A DNA stretch of 64,000 nucleotides. Source: Cryobacterium inferilacus (GTDB lineage Bacteria; Actinomycetota; Actinomycetes; Actinomycetales; Microbacteriaceae). A program made the position numbers and the translations under genes. The notes under the pieces are model-generated. The model was not told the origin of the DNA. It made no database searches and saw nothing but the letters and a program-made list of their open reading frames with translations. Of this stretch, positions 17,303-26,947 are shown piece after piece (the first letter of the stretch is position 1; each line of letters begins with the position of its first letter). Where the stretch lies: the NCBI RefSeq assembly GCF_019599185.1, contig NZ_JAIEUL010000009.1, positions 1-64,000 on the forward strand, given 5' to 3'.

Positions 17303-18862
17303 TCAGGGCTTGGGGGCGCGGGCCGGGGCGGGCAACGGCGGCCGGGCGGCCGCGATCGCGAGAATGCGACCGCGGCAGGCGAACCAGCCGAGCACCAGCG
17401 CCGGGATGATGAGGCCCAGCGAGCTGATGGTGAGCGTGCCGACGGGCCAGTCGAAGGCCATCAGTACGAGCACGGTGGCCAGGAAGGCCAGGGTGAGGTA
17501 GCCGGTGAACGGCGCACCGGGCATCCGGAACGCCGGCCGGGTGAGGATGCCCGCCTTCGCCCAGGCCTGCAACCGCAGCTGGCAGAGCACGATCATGCCC
17601 CACGCGCTGATGATGCCGATCGCGGCCATGTTCAGCACGATCTCGAATGCCTCCTCCGGCACCAGCGCGTTCAGGCCCACGCCGAGCAGGGTGACGACGC
17701 CGGTGAGCAGGATGCCGCCGAACGGCACCCCGTTGCGGCTCACCTTGTCGGCGAACCGGGGAGCAGACCCCGCCAGCGACATCGACCGAAGGATGCGCCC
17801 CGTGGAATACAAGCCGGCGTTGAGCGACGACAACGCCGCGGTGAGCACGACCAGGTTCATGATCACGTCCACACCGTCGATGCCGATCGATCCGAAGAAC
17901 GTGACGAACGGGCTCACCCCGGCCTCATATGCCGTGTACGGCAACAACAGCGAGAGCAGCAGCACCGAGCCCACGTAGAAGACCGCGATGCGCACGATGA
18001 CGGTGTTGATCGCCTTGGGCATCACCTTCTCCGGGTTCTCGGTCTCGCCGGCGGCGGTGCCGATCAGCTCGATCGACGCGTAGGCGAAGACCACGCCCTG
18101 CACCACGAGCACGGATGCGAGAACACCGTTGGGCAGCCAGCCACCGTTGTCGGCGATGAGGGAGAAGCCCACGGTGGCACCGTCCACCGGGGTGCCGAAG
18201 ATGACCATCCAGGTGCCCACGATGAGGAACAGCACGATCGCGACGACCTTGATCAGCGCGAACCAGAACTCGAGCTCGCCGAACACCTTCACCGAGAGCA
18301 GGTTGAGGCCGAGCACCACGGCCAGGGCCAGCAGCGCGAACAGCCACTGCGGCACATCGCCGAACGGCGCCCAGTACCTGCCGAAGAAGTTCATGTACAA
18401 CGCCACCGCGGTGACGTCCACGATCGCCGTCATCACCCAGTTCAGCCAGTACAACCAGCCGGTCACAAACGCTGTCTTCTCGCCGAAGAACTCGCGGGCG
18501 TACGACACGAACGAGCCGGAGGTGGGCCGGTGCAGCACCAGCTCACCGAGCGCCCGCAGGATCAGGAACGCAAAGAATCCGCAGATGGCGTAGACGAACA
18601 CCAGCGCGGGACCGGCGCTGGCCAGCCGGCCGCCCGCGCCGAGGAACAGGCCGGTGCCGATGGCGCCGCCGATCGCGATCATCTGCACGTGCCTGGCTTT
18701 GAGGCCCTTGTGCAGGCCCGCATCCTCGTGCACGCTCAGGGCGTCGTCGATGTGCTCGAGCGGGGTTTCCTCGCGCCCGGTGTGGTGCGGTGCGGCATCG
18801 GGGTGCACGGGCGAGTTCTCGGGCCGGTTCGGCCCGGTGGTGCGAGGTGTCACGTGGAGCAT
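17303..18862 (-). CDS. APC-family amino-acid permease
   Basis: 519 aa from the ATG at 18862. Twelve-helix APC transporter; helix 1 is [17 protein letters not shown] with the substrate-binding GxG unwound segment, followed by [20 protein letters not shown] and the [12 protein letters not shown] loop. This pattern is found in AnsP/GabP/CycA-type proton symporters for neutral amino acids; I cannot tell the substrate. An in-frame TTG at 18886 overlaps the -10 hexamer and cannot be the start. The N-terminal 45 residues are hydrophilic. Confidence 0.85.
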   Translation of the reverse strand: MLHVTPRTTGPNRPENSPVHPDAAPHHTGREETPLEHIDDALSVHEDAGLHKGLKARHVQMIAIGGAIGTGLFLGAGGRLASAGPALVFVYAICGFFAFLILRALGELVLHRPTSGSFVSYAREFFGEKTAFVTGWLYWLNWVMTAIVDVTAVALYMNFFGRYWAPFGDVPQWLFALLALAVVLGLNLLSVKVFGELEFWFALIKVVAIVLFLIVGTWMVIFGTPVDGATVGFSLIADNGGWLPNGVLASVLVVQGVVFAYASIELIGTAAGETENPEKVMPKAINTVIVRIAVFYVGSVLLLSLLLPYTAYEAGVSPFVTFFGSIGIDGVDVIMNLVVLTAALSSLNAGLYSTGRILRSMSLAGSAPRFADKVSRNGVPFGGILLTGVVTLLGVGLNALVPEEAFEIVLNMAAIGIISAWGMIVLCQLRLQAWAKAGILTRPAFRMPGAPFTGYLTLAFLATVLVLMAFDWPVGTLTISSLGLIIPALVLGWFACRGRILAIAAARPPLPAPARAPKP

Positions 18863-18882
18863 CCGATCTGGGGGTTGCGGCA

Positions 18883-18900
18883 ACACTAGCCGACCGCTAG
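18883..18900 (-). promoter_or_regulatory. Promoter and small inverted repeat of permease
   Basis: TAGTGT (minus strand, 18888-18883) is the -10 candidate. The inverted repeat CTAGC-N5-GCTAG at 18886-18900 overlaps it and could be a repressor site. Confidence 0.35.
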
Positions 18901-18929
18901 AGCGCGGTCAGGGTCGAAAGGCCCACCCG

Positions 18930-18935
18930 TATAAG
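18930..18935 (+). promoter_or_regulatory. -10 element of mrp operon
   Basis: TATAAG(AT) at 18930 gives a leader of about 50 nt ending in GGGAGG (18985-18990) before the ATG. I see no good -35 match. Confidence 0.4.
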
Positions 18936-18994
18936 ATGTACGAGAAACTCTGACCGTAGAGACGACACTCCTTCACGGAGAGCCGGGAGGCCCC

Positions 18995-21900
18995 ATGGCG
19001 ACAATCCTCCTGGTCTTCCTGCTCGTTTCCGTCATCACTCCCACGCTCACCCGGCTGATCGGGTTGCGCGTTTTTTATGTCGTGGCCGTCCTGCCCGCCG
19101 CGGCCTTCGTCTACACCCTCACCCAGACCGGCGTGATCACCGCGGGTGACGCCGTCGTACAGACCCTGCCGTGGATCCCGCAGCTGGGCATCAGCCTCAC
19201 CTTCCGGGTGGATGCGCTCGCCTGGCTGCTCTCGCTCGTCGTGACCGGGGTGGGCGCCCTGGTGTTGATCTACTGCGCGAGGTACTTCGACGCCGACGAG
19301 CCCAGCCTCGGCCGGTTCGCCGCGCTGCTGCTCGCATTCGCCGGCACCATGTACGGTCTCGTCACCGCGGACGACATCCTGGTGATGTTCATGTTCTGGG
19401 AGATCACCAGCGTGCTCTCCTACCTGTTGATCGGGCATTACACCGCCAAGCGGGAGAGCCGCGGTGCTGCCCTGCAGGCCCTGTTGGTCACGACCTTCGG
19501 CGGCCTGGTGATGCTGGTCGGCGTGGTGATGATCTCGGTGGATGCCGGAACCACGTCGCTGGCCGACATCGTCGCCAACCCGTCCGACAGCCCCGTCGCG
19601 ATCTGGGCCGTGCTCCTGATCCTGGTCGGCGCCCTGTCCAAGTCCGCGCTGATCCCGTTCCACTTCTGGCTGCCCGCCGCGATGGCCGCGCCCACCCCGG
19701 TGAGCGCCTACCTGCACGCCGCCGCGATGGTGAAGGCCGGCATCTACCTCACCGCCCGGTTCGCGCCCGGCTACGCCGACTCGCCGGGCTGGCTGCCGGT
19801 GCTGGTCACCATCGGCGTGTGGACCATGCTCATGGGCGCCTGGCGGTCGTTGCGCCAGCACGACATCAAGCTGATGCTCGCCTACGGCACGGTCAGCCAG
19901 CTCGGCTTCCTCATGGTCGTCGTGGGCTTCGGCACCCGTGACGCCGCGCTGGCCGGGGCGGCACTGCTGCTCGCGCACGCGCTCTACAAGGCCACCCTGT
20001 TCCTCGTGGTGGGCATCATCGACCACCGGGCCGGCACCCGCGACTGGCGCAAGCTCTCCGGCATCGGCCGCCGTGAACCGGCCCTCGCCGTCATCGCCCT
20101 GATCGCCGTCGCGTCGATGGCCGGCCTGCCGCCGCTGCTGGGTTTCGTCGCCAAGGAGTCCGTGTTCACGGCATTCCTCGAGGCCGGCCTCGCCGGCGAC
20201 GGCTGGGGCTGGATCGCCCTGGCCGGCACCGCGCTCGGGTCGGTGCTCACCGTGGCCTACAGCGCCAAGTTCTTCTGGGGCGCGTTCGGCACCCGCCCGG
20301 CGATCAGCGACACGCCCCTGCACGCCAGCCGGTGGGACTTCGCGTTGGCCCCGGGGATCCTCACCGTGGCCACCGTGCTGCTCGGCCCGTTCGTGATGCT
20401 GATCGACCCGATGCTGGCCGCATACGCCGACACCGTGCCCGGCGAAGGCGACTACCACCTGGCGCTCTGGCACGGCTTCGAACCGGCCCTGTTCCTCAGT
20501 GCGATCGTGGTGCTGCTCGGCCTGGTCATCTTCGCGCAGAAGAAGCGCGTGGCCCGCTGGCAGGCGTCGGTGCCGGCCTGGGTCGACGCCGGTCACGGCT
20601 ACGGCCACACCGTGCGCTTCATTGACCGGATCGCCGCACGCACCACCCACCTCGCCCAGAGGGGCGGGCTGCCGCAGTACCTGTCCACGATCCTCGTGGT
20701 GTTCGTGCTCGCGCTGGGCGCGGCCTCCTTCGTCAACCGCACCTGGCCGGACACCGTGGTGCTCTGGGACTACCCGGCTCAGGTGATCATCGGCCTGGTC
20801 ATGATCATCGCCACCGTGATGGCCGCCAGGGTGGGGCAGCGGATGACCGCGGTGCTGCTGGCCGGCGTCACCGGTTACGGCCTGGTCACCCTGTTCGCCT
20901 TCCACGGCGCCCCCGACCTCGCACTCACCCAGGCGCTGGTGGAATCGATCACCCTGGTGGTGGTGGTGCTCGTGCTGCGCCGGCTGCCCAGCCGCATCGC
21001 CCAGCACAACAAGCCGATGCACCGCCGTCGCCGCGCGGTGATCGGCGCCCTCGTCGGTCTCACCATGGGCACCATCGCGATCATCGCGCTCGGTGCCAGG
21101 CAGTGGCCGGACATGGCCGCCGAATTCGCGCGCCTGGCCGTCGAAGAGGGCCACGGCAACAACATCGTCAACGTGACCCTCGTCGACATCCGCGCCTGGG
21201 ACACCATGGGCGAGATCATGGTGCTCATCGTCGTGGCCACCGGTGTCGCCAGCCTGTTGTTCGTCTCCGGCCGTAGCGAGCAAATGCCGCGGCTGCGCGA
21301 GTCGCGTAAGCGCCGTGAACCCCAGAACCGCCGCCGCATCGTGGCCGATCCGCACGCGAGTTCCGCCGGCCACGCCGTGACCCGGCAGTCCTGGCTGCTC
21401 GGCGGACGCACCCAGTCTCCCGAGAACCGGTCGATCATCATCGAGGTGCTCGTGCGGCTCCTGTTCCACCCGGCGATCATCGTGTCGATCTACCTGCTCT
21501 TCGCCGGCCACAACCTGCCGGGCGGCGGCTTCGCCGGCGGCCTGCTGGCCGGCCTGGCCCTGGTCGCCAGGTACCTCGCCGGTGGCCGGTACGAACTTGG
21601 CGAAGCGGCCCCGATCGACCCGGGCAAGATCCTGGGCCTCGGCGTCGTCCTCGCGGTGGGCACGGCCGTGGGGTCGTTGTTCGTCAGCGGAATCCCGTTG
21701 GAGTCGGCGTACTTCGAAGCCGACCTGCCCGTGCTCGGGCACCTCTCCTTCGGCACGTCCAGCATCTTCGATATCGGGGTGTACCTCGTCGTGATCGGCC
21801 TGACCCTCGACATCCTCCGCAGCCTCGGCAGCGAGATCGACCGGCAGAGCGAACTCGACGAGCCCGGTGATGACGACCCTGAGCACCCCACGGTGCCGCC

Positions 21901-22066
21901 GATCGGCAACGCCTCCAGCGACGCCGGCGACGCCATCGGCTTCGACGCCTCGTCGGATTGGGTGCAGGCCGAGGCGCCCGCGCCGGGGGAGGGCCCGCAG
22001 ACCGCCCCGATCACGCAGCCGGACCACGCCGCCGACGAAACCAGCCCGACGGGAGGACAGCGATGA
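18995..22066 (+). CDS. mrpA: Mrp Na+/H+ antiporter, fused subunits A and B
   Basis: 1023-aa core subunit. Residues 1-770 are MrpA, homologous to complex-I NuoL/NuoN proton channels (FHFWLPAAMAAPTPVSAYLHA-type helix, HAAAMVKAGIYL). After a linker (about 775-805), residues 805-945 are a complete MrpB domain (HPAIIVSIYLLFAGHNLPGG). A hydrophilic acidic tail of about 75 residues ends the protein. Mrp complexes exchange cytoplasmic Na+ for H+ and set alkali and salt tolerance. The stop overlaps the mrpC ATG (ATGA). The A-B fusion is known in actinobacteria. Confidence 0.93.
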   Translation: MATILLVFLLVSVITPTLTRLIGLRVFYVVAVLPAAAFVYTLTQTGVITAGDAVVQTLPWIPQLGISLTFRVDALAWLLSLVVTGVGALVLIYCARYFDADEPSLGRFAALLLAFAGTMYGLVTADDILVMFMFWEITSVLSYLLIGHYTAKRESRGAALQALLVTTFGGLVMLVGVVMISVDAGTTSLADIVANPSDSPVAIWAVLLILVGALSKSALIPFHFWLPAAMAAPTPVSAYLHAAAMVKAGIYLTARFAPGYADSPGWLPVLVTIGVWTMLMGAWRSLRQHDIKLMLAYGTVSQLGFLMVVVGFGTRDAALAGAALLLAHALYKATLFLVVGIIDHRAGTRDWRKLSGIGRREPALAVIALIAVASMAGLPPLLGFVAKESVFTAFLEAGLAGDGWGWIALAGTALGSVLTVAYSAKFFWGAFGTRPAISDTPLHASRWDFALAPGILTVATVLLGPFVMLIDPMLAAYADTVPGEGDYHLALWHGFEPALFLSAIVVLLGLVIFAQKKRVARWQASVPAWVDAGHGYGHTVRFIDRIAARTTHLAQRGGLPQYLSTILVVFVLALGAASFVNRTWPDTVVLWDYPAQVIIGLVMIIATVMAARVGQRMTAVLLAGVTGYGLVTLFAFHGAPDLALTQALVESITLVVVVLVLRRLPSRIAQHNKPMHRRRRAVIGALVGLTMGTIAIIALGARQWPDMAAEFARLAVEEGHGNNIVNVTLVDIRAWDTMGEIMVLIVVATGVASLLFVSGRSEQMPRLRESRKRREPQNRRRIVADPHASSAGHAVTRQSWLLGGRTQSPENRSIIIEVLVRLLFHPAIIVSIYLLFAGHNLPGGGFAGGLLAGLALVARYLAGGRYELGEAAPIDPGKILGLGVVLAVGTAVGSLFVSGIPLESAYFEADLPVLGHLSFGTSSIFDIGVYLVVIGLTLDILRSLGSEIDRQSELDEPGDDDPEHPTVPPIGNASSDAGDAIGFDASSDWVQAEAPAPGEGPQTAPITQPDHAADETSPTGGQR

Positions 22067-22557
22067 GCGCCTCTCTGACCCTCGTGATCGTGATGGCCGT
22101 GATGTACGCCGCTGGCATCTACATCATGCTCGAACGCAGCCTGACCCGGGTGCTCATCGGCTTCCTGCTGGTGGGCAACGCCACCAACCTGCTGATCTTC
22201 ATCATGAGCGGCCGGCCGGGCAGCTCGCCGATCGTCACCGGCACCGCGCTGGACGAGACCATCGTCGACCCGCTGCCGCAGGTGCTGATGCTCACCGCGA
22301 TCGTGATCAACTTCGGCATGACCGCGCTGCTGCTCGCCCTGATCTACCGCTCCTGGTGGCTCGCCCAGCTCGGCGACGAGGGTGACACCCTCACCGACGA
22401 GCACGCGGCCGAGACCAGTGCGGACTCCGAGGTCACCTTCCGGTCGTCCAGCGATGACGAGGCGGCCGTGCAGGCCTCCCTCGACGCCAGTGAGGATGGC
22501 AGCGACGACGACAGCGGCAGCACCGGCAGCAGCGACCAGGAGGCCGGCACCCGATGA
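22063..22557 (+). CDS. mrpC: Mrp antiporter subunit C
   Basis: 164-aa NuoK-like subunit: three helices (about 4-24, 28-48, 75-97) including MAVMYAAGIYIMLERSLTRV and NATNLLIF. The family is usually about 110-130 aa; here an acidic Asp/Ser-rich tail of some 60 residues follows, probably cytoplasmic. ATG overlaps the mrpA stop and its own TGA overlaps the mrpD ATG, giving tight translational coupling. Confidence 0.92.
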   Translation: MSASLTLVIVMAVMYAAGIYIMLERSLTRVLIGFLLVGNATNLLIFIMSGRPGSSPIVTGTALDETIVDPLPQVLMLTAIVINFGMTALLLALIYRSWWLAQLGDEGDTLTDEHAAETSADSEVTFRSSSDDEAAVQASLDASEDGSDDDSGSTGSSDQEAGTR

Positions 22558-24113
22558 ACGTACTCGTCCCCCTCGTCGTCGCCATCCCGCTGCTCGGCGC
22601 GGCCCTCGCGCTCGCCCTCGGCCGGCGCTCGCGCTACCAGGTGGCAGTGAGCGTGCTCTCCCTCACCGCGGTCGTCGTGATCAGCAGCATCCTGTTGGTG
22701 CTCGTCGACACCGAAGGACCAGCCGTGGTGCACGTGGGCGGCTGGCAGGCCCCGTTCGGCATCGTCCTGGTCGTCGACCGGCTGTCGGCGATCATGCTCA
22801 TCGTCTCCGCTCTGATGCTGCTGGGCGTGCTGCTCTTCGCCGTCGGGCAGGGCATCGTCGAGGGTGAGCGGGAAACCCCGATCTCGATCTTCCACCCCAC
22901 CTACCTGGTCCTGGCCGCAGGCCTGTTCAACGCGTTCATCGCGGGTGACCTGTTCAACATGTACGTGGGTTTCGAGATGCTGCTCTCGGCCAGCTACGTG
23001 CTGCTCACCCTCGGCGGCACCGGGGCGCGCATCCGGGCCGGCGTCACCTACATCGTCGTGAGCCTGGTCTCGTCGATCCTGTTCCTGTCGGCCATCGCGC
23101 TGATCTACGGCGCCACCGGCACCGTGACCATGGCGCTGCTGGCCGAGCGGATCCCGCAGCTGCCCGGCGACGTGCAACTGATCCTCGGCCTGATGCTGCT
23201 CCTGGCGTTCAGCGTGAAGGCGGCGGTGTTCCCGCTGTCGTTCTGGCTGCCGGACTCGTACCCCACCGCGCCCGCGCCCGTCACGGCCGTGTTCGCGGGT
23301 CTGCTCACCAAGGTCGGCGTGTACGCCATCCTGCGCACCCAGACCCTGATGTTCCCCGACAACCAGCTGCAGGTGCCGTTGATGATCGTGGCCCTGCTCA
23401 CCATGGTGATCGGCATCTTCGGTGCCCTGGCGCAGGCGGACATCAAACGACTGCTCTCGTTCACCCTGGTCAGCCACATCGGCTACATGATCTTCGGCAT
23501 CGCCATCGGCACCGAGGCGGCGATCGCGGCCACCATCTTCTACGTGGTGCACCACATCATGATCCAGACCACGCTGTTCCTCTGCGCCGGGCTGATCGAG
23601 CGCATCGGCGGCACGACCTCGCTGGCCAGACTCGGCGGGATGCTCAAGGCCGCACCGTTCGTGGCCATCCTGTTCTTCATCGGCGCGTTGAACCTCGGCG
23701 GCATCCCGCCGTTCTCCGGGTTCCTCGGCAAGGTCGCCCTGTTCGACGCCGGGGTACAGGTCGGCGGTGGGCTGAACTACCTGCTCATCGCCGGGGGAGC
23801 GGCCACGTCGCTGCTCACCCTCTACGCCCTGGCCCGGGCCTGGAACATGGCGTTCTGGCGGCCCCGCCGCGATGTGGAGAACTACGACTCCGCGGTGCTC
23901 GATGCCCTGCAGGACGACCCGCACGACGAGGGCACCGTCAAGACCAAGACCACGTCGCCGCTGATGACCGCCGCCACCGCCACCATGCTCGCGCTCACCG
24001 TGAGTCTCACCGTTTTCGCCGGGCCGGCCTTCGGTCTCGCCTCCCGCGCCGCCGCGAACATCGAGGAACCGGCCACCTACATCGACGCAGTATTCCCCGG
24101 AGGTGCCCCGTGA
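22554..24113 (+). CDS. mrpD: Mrp antiporter subunit D
   Basis: 519-aa NuoN/NuoM-like proton-translocating subunit with about fourteen helices. Landmarks are FNMYVGFEMLLSASYVLLTL, the FPLSFWLPDSYPTAPAPV segment with its functional Lys upstream, and GIPPFSGFLGK. It forms the second antiporter-like channel with MrpA. Overlaps mrpC and mrpE by 4 nt each. Confidence 0.93.
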   Translation: MNVLVPLVVAIPLLGAALALALGRRSRYQVAVSVLSLTAVVVISSILLVLVDTEGPAVVHVGGWQAPFGIVLVVDRLSAIMLIVSALMLLGVLLFAVGQGIVEGERETPISIFHPTYLVLAAGLFNAFIAGDLFNMYVGFEMLLSASYVLLTLGGTGARIRAGVTYIVVSLVSSILFLSAIALIYGATGTVTMALLAERIPQLPGDVQLILGLMLLLAFSVKAAVFPLSFWLPDSYPTAPAPVTAVFAGLLTKVGVYAILRTQTLMFPDNQLQVPLMIVALLTMVIGIFGALAQADIKRLLSFTLVSHIGYMIFGIAIGTEAAIAATIFYVVHHIMIQTTLFLCAGLIERIGGTTSLARLGGMLKAAPFVAILFFIGALNLGGIPPFSGFLGKVALFDAGVQVGGGLNYLLIAGGAATSLLTLYALARAWNMAFWRPRRDVENYDSAVLDALQDDPHDEGTVKTKTTSPLMTAATATMLALTVSLTVFAGPAFGLASRAAANIEEPATYIDAVFPGGAP

Positions 24114-24754
24114 CGACGGTGAAGCAACGGGTCGGTGGGTTCCTCAGTCAGCTGCCGCTGTTCCTCGGCCTGGTTCTGCTCTGGGCGCTGCTCTGGGGCA
24201 AGTTCTCCTGGCTGAACCTCGTCACCGGCGTGGCGTTCGCCGCGGTCGTCTCCATCGTGTTCTACCTGCCCGCGGTGCAGCTCAGCGGCCGGGTCAACCT
24301 GTGGCGCAGCGCCTGGCTGTTCGGCAAGCTGATCTTCGACATCGTGCGCGCCTCGATCGACGTGTCCTGGCTCGCCCTCGGCCCCACCTACCGCCCCAGC
24401 AACGCGATCGTGGCGGTGCACCTCCGCACCCGTAGCGACCTCATCCTCACCTGGACCGCCGTGGCCACCTCGATCGTGCCCGGCTCGATCGTGGTCGACG
24501 TCGAACGGATCGACTCCACGCTGTACCTGCACGTGATCAATATGCGCAGCACCGCCCAGACCGACAGATTCCGGGACCGGGTGCTCGCGACCGAGCGACG
24601 GATCGTGCTGGCGTTCGGCTCCGCCGAAGACGTGGAACGGGTCGGCCGGGTGCGTGCCGAAGAAGACGACGCCGGCCTTGACCAGACGACCGGACCGCAC
24701 TCGCCGGTTGATCCCCAGAAGCCCGTCGACCCCCAGAACGGAGCCCAGGCATGA
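24110..24754 (+). CDS. mrpE: Mrp antiporter subunit E
   Basis: 214-aa subunit starting with GTG. Two N-terminal helices (about 12-60) are followed by the conserved DIVRASIDVSWLAL and PGSIVVDVERIDSTLYLHV segments. The C-terminus adds a charged Pro/Gln-rich tail of about 40 residues not seen in short homologues. Needed for assembly and activity of Mrp complexes. Start and stop each overlap neighbours by 4 nt. Confidence 0.9.
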   Translation: MTTVKQRVGGFLSQLPLFLGLVLLWALLWGKFSWLNLVTGVAFAAVVSIVFYLPAVQLSGRVNLWRSAWLFGKLIFDIVRASIDVSWLALGPTYRPSNAIVAVHLRTRSDLILTWTAVATSIVPGSIVVDVERIDSTLYLHVINMRSTAQTDRFRDRVLATERRIVLAFGSAEDVERVGRVRAEEDDAGLDQTTGPHSPVDPQKPVDPQNGAQA

Positions 24755-25023
24755 CACCCATGGACATCGTCGCCGTCGTGGCCGGACTCATGTTCGGCGT
24801 CGGCGCGCTGGCCGCCGTCTACCGCATCATCCGCGGCCCGAGCGTGCTCGACCGGGTGATCGCCTCCGACGTGCTCGTGTCCACCATCATCTGCGCGCTC
24901 GGCGCCGAGATGGCGTTCAACCGGCACACCGACAACCTGCCGGTGCTGCTGGTGCTGGCCCTGTTCGCGGTGCTCGGCTCGCTCAGCGTGGCCCGGTTCC
25001 TGCCAGGACGGGACCGCGCATGA
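24751..25023 (+). CDS. mrpF: Mrp antiporter subunit F
   Basis: 90-aa three-helix subunit. The conserved core VYRIIRGPSVLDRVIASDVL between helices 1 and 2 identifies MrpF. Overlaps mrpE (ATGA) and mrpG (ATGA). Confidence 0.9.
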   Translation: MTPMDIVAVVAGLMFGVGALAAVYRIIRGPSVLDRVIASDVLVSTIICALGAEMAFNRHTDNLPVLLVLALFAVLGSLSVARFLPGRDRA

Positions 25024-25358
25024 GCGCCCTCTGGAGCGACGTGGTCACCGCCGTGCTGGTGCTGCTCGCCGCGCTGATGTGCCTCGCGGCCGGTGTCGGC
25101 CTGCTCCGTTTTCCCGATGTGCTCACCCGGCTGCACTCGGCGACCAAGCCCCAGATCCTCGGCCTGATGGCGGTCACCCTCGACATCGCGGTGACGAATT
25201 TCAGCGTCGGCACGCTCACCCTGGTGGTCGCGATCGTGCTCTTCCAGGCGCTCACCGCGCCGATGGCGGCGCACCTCGTGGCCCGCGCGGCCTACGTCAC
25301 TGACCACCTTCGGCCGGATCTGTTGATCCTGGACGAGCTACGGGACGTGCGCGGCTGA
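25020..25358 (+). CDS. mrpG: Mrp antiporter subunit G
   Basis: 112 aa from the ATG that overlaps the mrpF stop. Three helices and the MrpG hallmark GLLRFPDVLTRLHSATKPQ, followed by FQALTAPMAAHLVARAAY. Last gene of the operon; the ZTP riboswitch of glyA begins 8 bp after its stop, with no terminator seen between, so read-through into glyA is possible. Confidence 0.9.
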   Translation: MSALWSDVVTAVLVLLAALMCLAAGVGLLRFPDVLTRLHSATKPQILGLMAVTLDIAVTNFSVGTLTLVVAIVLFQALTAPMAAHLVARAAYVTDHLRPDLLILDELRDVRG

Positions 25359-25365
25359 TACCATG

Positions 25366-25450
25366 TGAGGGTCGCGACTGGCGTAGCACGAAAGATGGGT
25401 CACCATCGGGGAGCGACTGACACGGTTAGTGGCCGCACGCCTGGGCCACG
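25366..25450 (+). ncRNA. ZTP (pfl) riboswitch before glyA
   Basis: The segment carries the pfl signature in order: AGGGTCGCGACTGGCG at 25368, a linker ending in GGGTCACCA, then GGGGAGCG, a variable arm, and GGCCGCACGCCTGGGC, which closes the pseudoknot. ZTP/ZMP riboswitches sense accumulation of the purine intermediate when 10-formyl-THF is short and turn on one-carbon genes. Its position 35 nt before glyA matches the known class. The expression platform lies between about 25450 and the AAGGAG site, suggesting translational control. Confidence 0.9.
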
Positions 25451-25484
25451 ACACATCCATCGATATGTCCCAAGGAGTTATCCC

Positions 25485-26783
25485 GTGTCCGACACTGTGC
25501 TGACTGATTCTGTAGCGTCCACCTTCAACGAACCGCTCGAGGTCGTCGACCCCGAGATCGCCGCGATCCTCGAGCAGGAACTCGGTCGCCAGCGCGACTA
25601 CCTCGAGATGATCGCCAGCGAGAACTTCGTGCCCCGCGCCATCCTGCAGTCGCAGGGCTCGGTGCTCACCAACAAGTACGCCGAGGGCTACCCCGGCCGC
25701 CGCTACTACGGCGGCTGCGAATACGTCGACGTTGCAGAGCAGCTCGCCATCGACCGGGCCAAGAGCCTGTTCGGCGCCGAATACGCCAACGTTCAGCCGC
25801 ACTCCGGCGCCACCGCCAACGCCGCGGTGCTCTCCGCCATCGCCACCCCCGGCGACACCATCCTGGGCCTGGAGCTCGCGCACGGTGGGCACCTCACCCA
25901 CGGCATGAAGCTCAACTTCTCCGGCAAGCTCTACAACCCGGTCGCCTACGGTGTCGACCCGGAGACATTCCGCGTCGACATGGACGTGGTGCGCGATGCG
26001 GCCATCGAGCACAAGCCGCAGGTCATCATCGCCGGCTGGTCCGCCTACCCCCGCCAGCTCGACTTCGCCGCGTTCCGCGCGATCGCAGACGAGGTCGGCG
26101 CCAAGCTCTGGGTGGACATGGCCCACTTCGCCGGGCTCGTCGCCGCCGGCCTGCACCCGTCGCCGGTGCCGTACGCCGACGTCGTCTCCAGCACCGTGCA
26201 CAAGACCCTCGCCGGCCCGCGCTCCGGCTTCATCCTCTCCCGCGACATGCAGCTGGCGAAGAAGCTCAACTCCAACGTCTTCCCCGGCCAGCAGGGCGGG
26301 CCGCTCATGCACGTGATCGCCGCCAAGGCCACCGCGTTCAAGCTCGCCGCCTCCCCGGAGTTCAAGGAACGCCAGGAGCGCACCCTCCGCGGCGCCCGCA
26401 TCCTCGCCGACCGCCTCACCGCCGACGACTCGCGTGCCGCGGGCATCGACGTACTCACCGGCGGCACCGATGTGCACCTCGTGCTCGCCGACCTGCGCAA
26501 CTCCGAGATCAACGGCCAGCAGGCCGAAGACGCGCTGCACGAGGTGGGCATCACCGTCAACCGCAACTCGGTGCCGTTCGACCCGCGCCCGCCGATGGTC
26601 ACCTCCGGCCTCCGCATCGGCACGCCGGCTCTGGCCACCCGTGGCTTCGGCGACGCCGAGTTCACCGTCGTGTCCGACGTCATCGCCGAGGCGCTCAAGC
26701 CCGGCGCCGACATCCAGGGCCTCCGTGCTCGGGTGAAGAGCCTCACCGACGCGTTCCCGCTGTACCCCGGCCTCACCCAGTAG
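25485..26783 (+). CDS. glyA: Serine hydroxymethyltransferase
   Basis: 432-aa PLP enzyme converting serine and THF to glycine and 5,10-methylene-THF. Motifs: [14 protein letters not shown] at the N-terminus, [21 protein letters not shown], and the PLP lysine in [12 protein letters not shown]. Start is GTG at 25485 with AAGGAG upstream; earlier in-frame codons fall inside the riboswitch. Controlled by the ZTP riboswitch and followed by folD, with which it forms a folate-cycle pair. Confidence 0.95.
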   Translation: MSDTVLTDSVASTFNEPLEVVDPEIAAILEQELGRQRDYLEMIASENFVPRAILQSQGSVLTNKYAEGYPGRRYYGGCEYVDVAEQLAIDRAKSLFGAEYANVQPHSGATANAAVLSAIATPGDTILGLELAHGGHLTHGMKLNFSGKLYNPVAYGVDPETFRVDMDVVRDAAIEHKPQVIIAGWSAYPRQLDFAAFRAIADEVGAKLWVDMAHFAGLVAAGLHPSPVPYADVVSSTVHKTLAGPRSGFILSRDMQLAKKLNSNVFPGQQGGPLMHVIAAKATAFKLAASPEFKERQERTLRGARILADRLTADDSRAAGIDVLTGGTDVHLVLADLRNSEINGQQAEDALHEVGITVNRNSVPFDPRPPMVTSGLRIGTPALATRGFGDAEFTVVSDVIAEALKPGADIQGLRARVKSLTDAFPLYPGLTQ

Positions 26784-26790
26784 GCCCTCT

Positions 26791-26837
26791 GGCGGTGACG
26801 GATGCGTAGCCCTCGCGTGAGCGCATCCGTCACCGCC
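26791..26837. terminator. Perfect 16-bp hairpin between glyA and folD
   Basis: GGCGGTGACGGATGCG and its exact complement flank a 15-nt loop. No T-run follows, so it may act as a pause, an mRNA end-protector or a Rho-related terminator rather than an intrinsic terminator. Confidence 0.55.
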
Positions 26838-26947
26838 GGCACCCCGCATCGCGTCGCCCGGCCCCTCGATGGGGCGGGCGGTGCGGATGCCCGATTGGCG
26901 CGAGGCCCCAGGCCGCCGCGCAGCATCACCAACAGATCGGATCTCGC

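Noticed and set aside
18908..22027. A 1039-codon open frame on the minus strand opposite mrpA
   Set aside because: Mirror of a strongly coding plus-strand gene at about 70% GC; its peptide is Gly/His/Asp/Arg-rich with no family features. Similar mirrors opposite the ABC genes, ppk, fdh and others were dropped for the same reason.
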